A DNA stretch of 64,000 nt from Tritrichomonas musculus. Its lineage: Eukaryota > Parabasalia > Tritrichomonadida > Tritrichomonadidae. Positions 60,001 to 64,000 of the stretch are shown here, in pieces. Where the stretch lies: assembly GCA_039105265.1 (NCBI GenBank), contig JAPFFF010000019.1:1892501-1956500 (forward strand), in the 5' to 3' direction. Numbering within the stretch: the first letter of the stretch is position 1; every line of letters starts with the position of its first letter. The position numbers and the translations under genes were made by a program. A model generated the notes under the pieces. That model searched no databases. It was not told the origin of the DNA and was given only the letters and a program-made list of their open reading frames with translations.

Positions 60001-62595
60001 CGGATTGCTGAGTATATGTGGACAGTATGGTAGTGGTTCACGATTGGGTATGAATCGCTTTCGAAATACACCAGAACGCAGTTCCTGCTCACAGTTCTTA
60101 ACATGGTTCTCGAAACACTTCATGTTGTAATGACCGTAATGGGCATATGAGCCACACTTTGGACAGATATGGATGTTGGTCAGCTTCTCAGCATTCCTGA
60201 TGTACATTATGTGGATGATTCGATTTTGGGTGTACAGCAATGCGGATTTCCTAAATGAGTTATCCTCATTGTATTTCCATTGGTCCTGAAGGTTATAAAC
60301 TTTGAGATCCTCCAAGTACTCATAGATGTCCACATTCAAGTGATGCTTCTCAGCAGATGCCTTCATGGATTCAATTGATGTACCCGGATAGTTGTTCAGG
60401 AGGTTGATTGCATCTTGAGATGGCTTAGTAGAATACACTATATTGTGATCCTCGCATAGGAGCTTCCTAGCTGCCTGTGTACGGTGCTTAGTTTTGCAAC
60501 CAGATTCAGGGTCAACCAGATGGTCATCTAGACAAGCAGCCAGAAATCGGTACCAACATAGATTGTCATCAGCGTTGTCCGTGATGATGAATTTGCTATT
60601 TTTGATCTCAGGAGGTAAATCCTTGATTGGACCACTAACCTTGACCATTCGAGATACCGTGAATGAGACTGATCCTACCATAATCAACTTGGTTCCAGAT
60701 GTTGAGGTCTCATATGAGTGCAGTACTGATTCAATATAGTACTTCACGATATCAAGTGATTGCTCATCACGAACCACAATTGGGATAGCCGATTTATAGT
60801 TGTTCCAATTGATTTCCCTAGCTGCATATTCACATGAATACCCAAACACTTTCTCAGCATAGGGGGTCTCAAATACACCCGAGAGTTGGAAATAGATTTT
60901 GAATGGTTTTACCTCACGCTTATAGACCTGTTGCAAGCCGTCATATATAGAGTTCAATGAGGATATCGAGTTGAAGTAGTATATGTATATTGGCTCATAG
61001 GTATCGATATCCTCACGCTCCTTGTAATCACTATCAGCATATTTGACATATGATCGCCAAGCCTCAACAGCCCTATCATAGCTATCAGGTTCATTCACCA
61101 TGAGGAAATCGGTGTGTTTCGATTTGAACTCATGACCGAACTCACTGAGGTAATCGAGTATTTCATTATTTTCAGGGTCCTTGGGGAGATCATCAATATT
61201 TTCGGGGGCCTTGGGGGAATCATTGATAATATGGACCAGTTTTGTAACCTTAGTCCTGTCTCGGGGTATATTATGTATTTCAGTTCTGTCGATATACTCG
61301 GGGAAATATTTGTTGAAATAGGAATATGCTTTGTTATCATCAATATTAGCATTACTACCGATAATATGATTCAGTTTTGTAACCTTAGTCCTGTCTCGGA
61401 GTATATCTTGTATTTCAGCTCTATCGAGATACTCGGGATAATACTTGTTGAAATATGAATATGCTTTGTGTTCATCATCTAATTGCTGAATGAACTTAAT
61501 CCAGGTATTCAATTGCTGGCGTTCATCAATGTGGTCCTCAATCTTGTAATCATCTCTATTGAATTTACTGAAGTAATCATTATCTGATGCTGCACGGCGT
61601 TCAGCCCTCAGCTGCTCGAAGAATGTATCAAAATCTGATTCCTTGAGCTTACCAGTGCGATCAAAACCGGTGCGATGTACAAATAAATTATCATTTAGGA
61701 ACTTCTTGAGTGGGCCCAGTTGAAGAATATACGTAGTGTTAGTTGGGATGTTACCACCGAACTCAGTGTTGATGATATCGATATATCTTTTGACGGTTTC
61801 TGGGGGGATTTCACCAAAATGCTTATTCGAGATCTTGAGATGCTTTTCACGCTCCTGTTCCTGTTTCTTCTTCAATCGATCGCGTTTCGACTTCTCAGCC
61901 AGTTTCTGTTCCCGCTTCTGGAGACGCTCCTGCTCAGCACGCTCCCATTCCAATTGCTTAGCACGTTCACGTTCAAGTCTGACCTCCTCAAGTGCATGCA
62001 GATTATGTTCAGTTGCATCCCTCAGTAGCTTATCCTCTTGTTCATCATGCAATCGCTCGAAGAATGTATCAAAATCTGATTCCTTGAGTTTATAAGTGGT
62101 GTCATAATCCGTGCGATATACAAATAAATTATCATTTAGGAACTTTATGAGACTGCTCTGCTGTGCGGCCTGTGGTATGTCGGTTGGGATTTTGCCATCG
62201 AACTCTGTGTTGGCGATCTTGATATAATCTTGGACATCACTCGCAGTTAAATCCCTTTTATCAAAATGCGTCTTCTTAATCTTGCTATTCAGTAAGCGTT
62301 CAGCACCTTCCAATCCCAATACCTTGAGACGCCTCTGCTCAGCACGTGTAAGCCTCAGTCGTCTGATGAATGTATCAAGATCTGATTCCTCGAGCTTATT
62401 ATCGGGATCAAAACCAGTGTGAGCTACAAATGAGTTCTCATTCAGGAACTTTATGAGACTGCTCAGCTGTCCAACATATGGGTTTCTGGTTGAGATACCC
62501 CCACCGAACTCCTCATTGATGATATCGATATAGCTTTTGACGACATCTGTGGGTAGAACCTTTTTATCGAAATTCCAACTAGTAATATTACTCAT
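57043..62595 (-). CDS. Protein-primed DNA polymerase B, 1850 aa (Pol-B)
   Basis: Same domain order and catalytic motifs as 29658 (positions shifted by about 105). The N-terminal region carries three, not two, copies of the ~85-residue repeat (VVKSYIDIINEEFGGGI; VQDYIKIANTEFDGKI; VKRYIDIINTEFGGNI) and a longer coiled coil. A CEQELRSG insertion lies in the finger region. Start MSNITSWNF follows TATTTTTGTATTTTTACC. One open frame; looks whole. Confidence 0.93.
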   Translation of the reverse strand: MSNITSWNFDKKVLPTDVVKSYIDIINEEFGGGISTRNPYVGQLSSLIKFLNENSFVAHTGFDPDNKLEESDLDTFIRRLRLTRAEQRRLKVLGLEGAERLLNSKIKKTHFDKRDLTASDVQDYIKIANTEFDGKIPTDIPQAAQQSSLIKFLNDNLFVYRTDYDTTYKLKESDFDTFFERLHDEQEDKLLRDATEHNLHALEEVRLERERAKQLEWERAEQERLQKREQKLAEKSKRDRLKKKQEQEREKHLKISNKHFGEIPPETVKRYIDIINTEFGGNIPTNTTYILQLGPLKKFLNDNLFVHRTGFDRTGKLKESDFDTFFEQLRAERRAASDNDYFSKFNRDDYKIEDHIDERQQLNTWIKFIQQLDDEHKAYSYFNKYYPEYLDRAEIQDILRDRTKVTKLNHIIGSNANIDDNKAYSYFNKYFPEYIDRTEIHNIPRDRTKVTKLVHIINDSPKAPENIDDLPKDPENNEILDYLSEFGHEFKSKHTDFLMVNEPDSYDRAVEAWRSYVKYADSDYKEREDIDTYEPIYIYYFNSISSLNSIYDGLQQVYKREVKPFKIYFQLSGVFETPYAEKVFGYSCEYAAREINWNNYKSAIPIVVRDEQSLDIVKYYIESVLHSYETSTSGTKLIMVGSVSFTVSRMVKVSGPIKDLPPEIKNSKFIITDNADDNLCWYRFLAACLDDHLVDPESGCKTKHRTQAARKLLCEDHNIVYSTKPSQDAINLLNNYPGTSIESMKASAEKHHLNVDIYEYLEDLKVYNLQDQWKYNEDNSFRKSALLYTQNRIIHIMYIRNAEKLTNIHICPKCGSYAHYGHYNMKCFENHVKNCEQELRSGVFRKRFIPNREPLPYCPHILSNPVYEYCLAYGLEWKPNIYYITYDFETVEQPVDTSIGSSTTINSRLIPLSVSSCVKSQSGCTIRHFSLRDSSEFIIKWIEWLFEQSKQVYHDKVQYMKSFINQPVDNLKTIDRNLNVITVFGFNSSRFDSNLFKEYLNYSSAKRNMFWSVEPNSIIGTTSSLKQFILKSPKYDTKLRFIDAQSFVAGGTLRQFGVDFGGVENSSKGVFPYEAINTENYNEVLSKAEPFEYEAFYSYLNQKNPLTPDDYKLYLEDAKNYKTRWDYLLAYNDNDVEMMIKPIDNLIALNAQYNVDLISNLSLSKNASCIKYALAYKEFNPNAEYSIQNPINKFKPNLDWWRFKCENYYNQDVKYNLAHKDKPRNLDKCVCEEQFDKFMEMYNNPDTGKCHLCGEHFTWTNRPTLDRINNDIGHELSNCKLACAECNRLRSRDDPNITKLRIQLKKYCKMMHLPTLINDEQEYYSLRNNITGGLSNVMHRVNIKGHTKINRFRYNAVDHKVISYDTPHTMTHIVGVDFNSLYPSAFSSTKHDANPYHGGVMYMPGSMMERFEVYKDGTKNMNTYNSCMRIINSQKLRKHPKFLFKAEVMLKCPISKINYFINFPPVFRNFDITNDEATIGPYMHNYMTHNKLPSVDKTERKLTMSVDTMGTYQTFSNYYLWFLLDHGLVIEDIKSLTKYEAHRGFNPFVSEFMKRRQDIISGSEHGNEKFYKISMNGSYGYDGMNTEKFSKIKICSRDKTFQNIIYDNYVSGTKLSDDNYLLQMNPKSFKCTTCLQESFWTLDNAKFWYLTFIYEFMYKCLDVERFHFIEGDTDSAYFAVAGDDTKGSDQEFKYIIKNRAFYDENIYKFMPNPNINTIADEKKILGLCIEKYGENMIALAPKCYTIFNSGSVTKALKLKGVSLKKNHITSDDYKDIIDNGGVKVGKNINLQMTCNTKIQSKISEMTMSKITVNKNALTGTHTKMIVLENQSCAPFIHGLTSGDYIICNSN

Positions 62596-63070
62596 TTACC
62601 CCATTGGTAAAAATACAAAAATAATCATCGCAACGCAGTTGATGACATACTATTTTTGAATTTTACTCGATTAAATAGCAAATCGGAATCATATATGTGT
62701 TAGCGCTAACTGGTATAGTTGTTGGGTCATGAAGCATGTCTCCGGGCTTCGGGTCCCTTTGGGACATTTGCAAGCAAACTGCAGGCATAGGTTCGATTCA
62801 CTGCCATACCGATTTTTCGTATTATTTCTGGTCCATATTTGTGATAGAGCCCAAGCGCACTAAACACCTTGGGTAAGCTATTACTTGTGGATTATAGGGG
62901 TAATACGGGCATTTGCCGGCATTTGCAACCCAAACCAGCCTCATGGTGGATGCAGGTATTTTCCTTGAGGGATTGATGTGCAATCCCGGGTCCGTATGTT
63001 GGTTCCTCTAGAGAATGCATTACGCATCCATCATGGGGTCGATTTTTGCAAAAATATTTTTGGACTACGG
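62596..63070. other. Pol-B-specific non-coding segment with tRNA-like promoter words
   Basis: About 475 bp, replaced in Pol-A by only 159 bp of other sequence. 62700-62815 holds TTAGCGCTAACTGG (A-box-like) and GGTTCGATTC (B-box-like) followed by ATTTTT, and GGTATAG / CCATACC could pair as an acceptor stem with one mismatch, but no proper T or anticodon arm forms. A perfect small hairpin GTCCCTTTGGGAC sits between. Further right are GGGCATTTGCCGGCATTTGC and CATTACGCATCCATCATGG. No open frame. Confidence 0.5.
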
Positions 63071-63637
63071 TTAGAAATCAGTTGTATCGATCTCATCTGG
63101 GTCTGGAGCTGTTTCCCTTGGTGGACCGTTTATAGGCATATGGGTGTTGATTAGTTTTTGGGTCATATACATGGAGATACTCAATTTCAGGTTATCGCGT
63201 ATGAGTCTACGCAATAGGGATACACGTTTATGAGGTTCTGCTTGGGAGACCGCATCGATTACTGCCTGTGATGTGACATATTGGATCAATCGGTCGTGAT
63301 CCCCAATATCCAGGAACTTGCTTCGATTGAATATATGGGTGCGATTTAAACGAGGTCGAGGATGTTCAATAGATGGAGTCTCAGGAGGTGAGTCATTTGC
63401 ATCCTGAGTGGTGTCCTGAGTAGTGTCGATATGTGCTTCAGCCTTTGGGGTATCAGCAGATGGTTTGCGTTTATGGTTCATACGCTTAATCAAATGCTTG
63501 ACATCTCGGCGCAAATCGGTGATACCATCTACGATCTTTAGGAGTATCTCAGCATCAGTTGCTGTACCAGTAGCTGTATCAGTATCTGTACCAGTAGCTG
63601 TATCAGTATCCATATCAGTAGCTGTACCAGTATCCAT
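63071..63637 (-). CDS. Unknown protein with Thr/Asp/Gly repeat start, 188 aa (Pol-B)
   Basis: As 35055 but with an expanded N-terminal repeat (DTGTATDMDTDTATGTDTD), coded by repeats of GCTGTACCAGTA / GCTGTATCAGTA on the plus strand (63560-63637). The C-terminal helical domain differs in only a few residues. Confidence 0.65.
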   Translation of the reverse strand: MDTGTATDMDTDTATGTDTDTATGTATDAEILLKIVDGITDLRRDVKHLIKRMNHKRKPSADTPKAEAHIDTTQDTTQDANDSPPETPSIEHPRPRLNRTHIFNRSKFLDIGDHDRLIQYVTSQAVIDAVSQAEPHKRVSLLRRLIRDNLKLSISMYMTQKLINTHMPINGPPRETAPDPDEIDTTDF

Positions 63638-63692
63638 TTATGCAAAAATAAAATATTATTTTCGACTGTTCCAGGGATTTTGACGAATGTAC

Positions 63693-64000
63693 TTAAGATC
63701 GCATTGTGGTTGTGAAATATTTGTCCACAGCTGTATGAAAATCATTAAGGCATGATCTTTTGATGGTAATCCTAGTACCACCTACAGTGACATCATCCCC
63801 TTTGAACATAGCTTTGGCCATTCGCTTGATATCTTCATTCGGGGTCATTGCGATGGGTAGGTCATCAATAAATATCCAGCGCTTCTTCTTATCTTTATAT
63901 ATCCTGCTGACCTGCCTCCATGAATGCTTGTTGCGACGAACGAGATGAAGTACAACAGAATCCTTATCTTTGGGGAGTTCCTCAAGCCATATCATATATC
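63693..64000 (-). CDS. KilA-N domain protein, C-terminal part (Pol-B), cut by window edge
   Basis: The last ~102 residues match 35653-35960 of Pol-A almost exactly (IWLEELPKDKDSVVLHLVRRN; FKGDDVTVGGTRITIKRSC). The KilA-N domain itself lies beyond the right edge. Confidence 0.75.
   Translation of the reverse strand, partial: YMIWLEELPKDKDSVVLHLVRRNKHSWRQVSRIYKDKKKRWIFIDDLPIAMTPNEDIKRMAKAMFKGDDVTVGGTRITIKRSCLNDFHTAVDKYFTTTMRS

Larger units (their letters stand above)
4354..64000. mobile_element. Pol-1: old AT-rich Polinton, host of the whole nest (right end not in window)
   Basis: The left tip AGTAGTTATAGAATGGGGG at 4354 resembles the tips of Pol-A (AGTAGTGATAG) and Pol-3 (AGTAGTGATATATG). 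Its own visible parts are 4354-6383 and 37663 to about 38964, carrying a 112-aa gene, a capsid gene split by Pol-2, an amphipathic peptide gene and a coiled-coil gene. Its further right part should lie past Pol-3 and Pol-B, beyond the window. The family is shown by capsid and gene-order similarity to Pol-A. It is older than Pol-A: more AT-rich, strongly diverged in protein sequence, and broken by at least two large insertions. Confidence 0.6.
38965..64000. mobile_element. Pol-3: old Polinton inserted in Pol-1, itself split by Pol-B (right end not in window)
   Basis: The tip AGTAGTGATATATGTCCGAG at 38965 resembles both Pol-A (AGTAGTGATAG) and Pol-2 (AGGAGGATATATG). The visible part (to 41742) has a 159-aa-type gene, small genes and the first part of a capsid gene, so it is distinct from Pol-1, which has its own capsid start. 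Gene order after the first gene is the Pol-A order reversed. No ATPase or integrase gene is seen in this part; they may lie beyond Pol-B or be lost. More AT-rich and older than Pol-B. Confidence 0.55.
41743..64000. mobile_element. Pol-B: second Pol-A-type Polinton (right end cut by window)
   Basis: Same gene order as Pol-A and nearly identical over 42184-49372 and 57043-62000. By alignment with Pol-A about 1.2 kb of it lies beyond the window. Most genes look whole, including the giant repeat gene and the fibre-like gene that are broken in Pol-A; I see about one break, in the Pro/Gln-rich gene. Young copy. Confidence 0.92.

Noticed and set aside
62690-62815. A true tRNA gene
   Set aside because: B-box and a partial acceptor stem are present, but no T arm or anticodon arm with enough pairs can be drawn; only promoter-like words are claimed.

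Overview
The window looks like a nuclear segment of a trichomonad parabasalid (Trichomonas vaginalis or a close relative). The evidence is an AT-rich, intron-poor host flank, a Tc1/mariner element, and above all large 6-bp-target-site Polinton/Maverick elements with protein-primed polymerase, retroviral-type integrase, packaging ATPase and capsid genes, which are very abundant in that lineage. This is an assignment by pattern; I could not search a database.

Layout. 1-4353 is host DNA: a tandem ubiquitin-like gene broken by an in-frame stop (477-1022), a truncated M20 peptidase gene (1295-2029), a ~340-bp MITE-like repeat (2076-2423), a frameshifted Tc1-like transposase (2750-3836) and a ~108-bp palindrome. 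From 4354 to the right edge almost everything is Polinton DNA, nested at least three deep. An old AT-rich element (Pol-1, from about 4354) has its capsid gene split by a small element (Pol-2, 6384-37662) that carries long terminal inverted repeats (TIRs), a degraded protein-primed polymerase and little else. Pol-2's right TIR is itself split by a full-length element (Pol-A, 12565-37195, 24,631 bp, 198-bp TIRs, 6-bp duplication AGGGTT). Pol-1 resumes at 37663 and is probably entered again by another old element (Pol-3, about 38965), whose capsid gene is split at 41742 by Pol-B. Pol-B is a near-identical relative of Pol-A and runs off the right edge.

Gene content of Pol-A and Pol-B, left to right: a 159-aa protein, packaging ATPase (-), a one-helix membrane peptide (-), a Pro/Gln-rich protein (-), major capsid protein (-), a small amphipathic virion-type peptide (+), a coiled-coil protein (+), two small proteins (-/+), integrase (+), a 110-aa protein (+), a variable protein (+), a giant helical-repeat protein (-), a tail-fibre-like protein (+), protein-primed DNA polymerase with an embedded HNH-like module and an OTU-like region (-), a 176-188-aa protein (-), a KilA-N protein (-) and, in Pol-A, a 100-aa protein (-). 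The set makes sense as replication (polymerase), integration (integrase) and particle building (capsid, minor peptide, ATPase), with a hypervariable block that looks like surface or attachment functions.

Main points of interest: the layered nest and a shared terminal motif (AGTAGT-like) across element families; the reduced polymerase-only Pol-2; a fibre-like gene with conserved ends and exchanged middle; a giant repeat gene with 9 versus 4 repeats, bounded by conserved start regions; hairpin modules exchanged between intergenic sites and also found inside coding frames; and a recurrent T-run plus TAAATG start context like late promoters of large DNA viruses.
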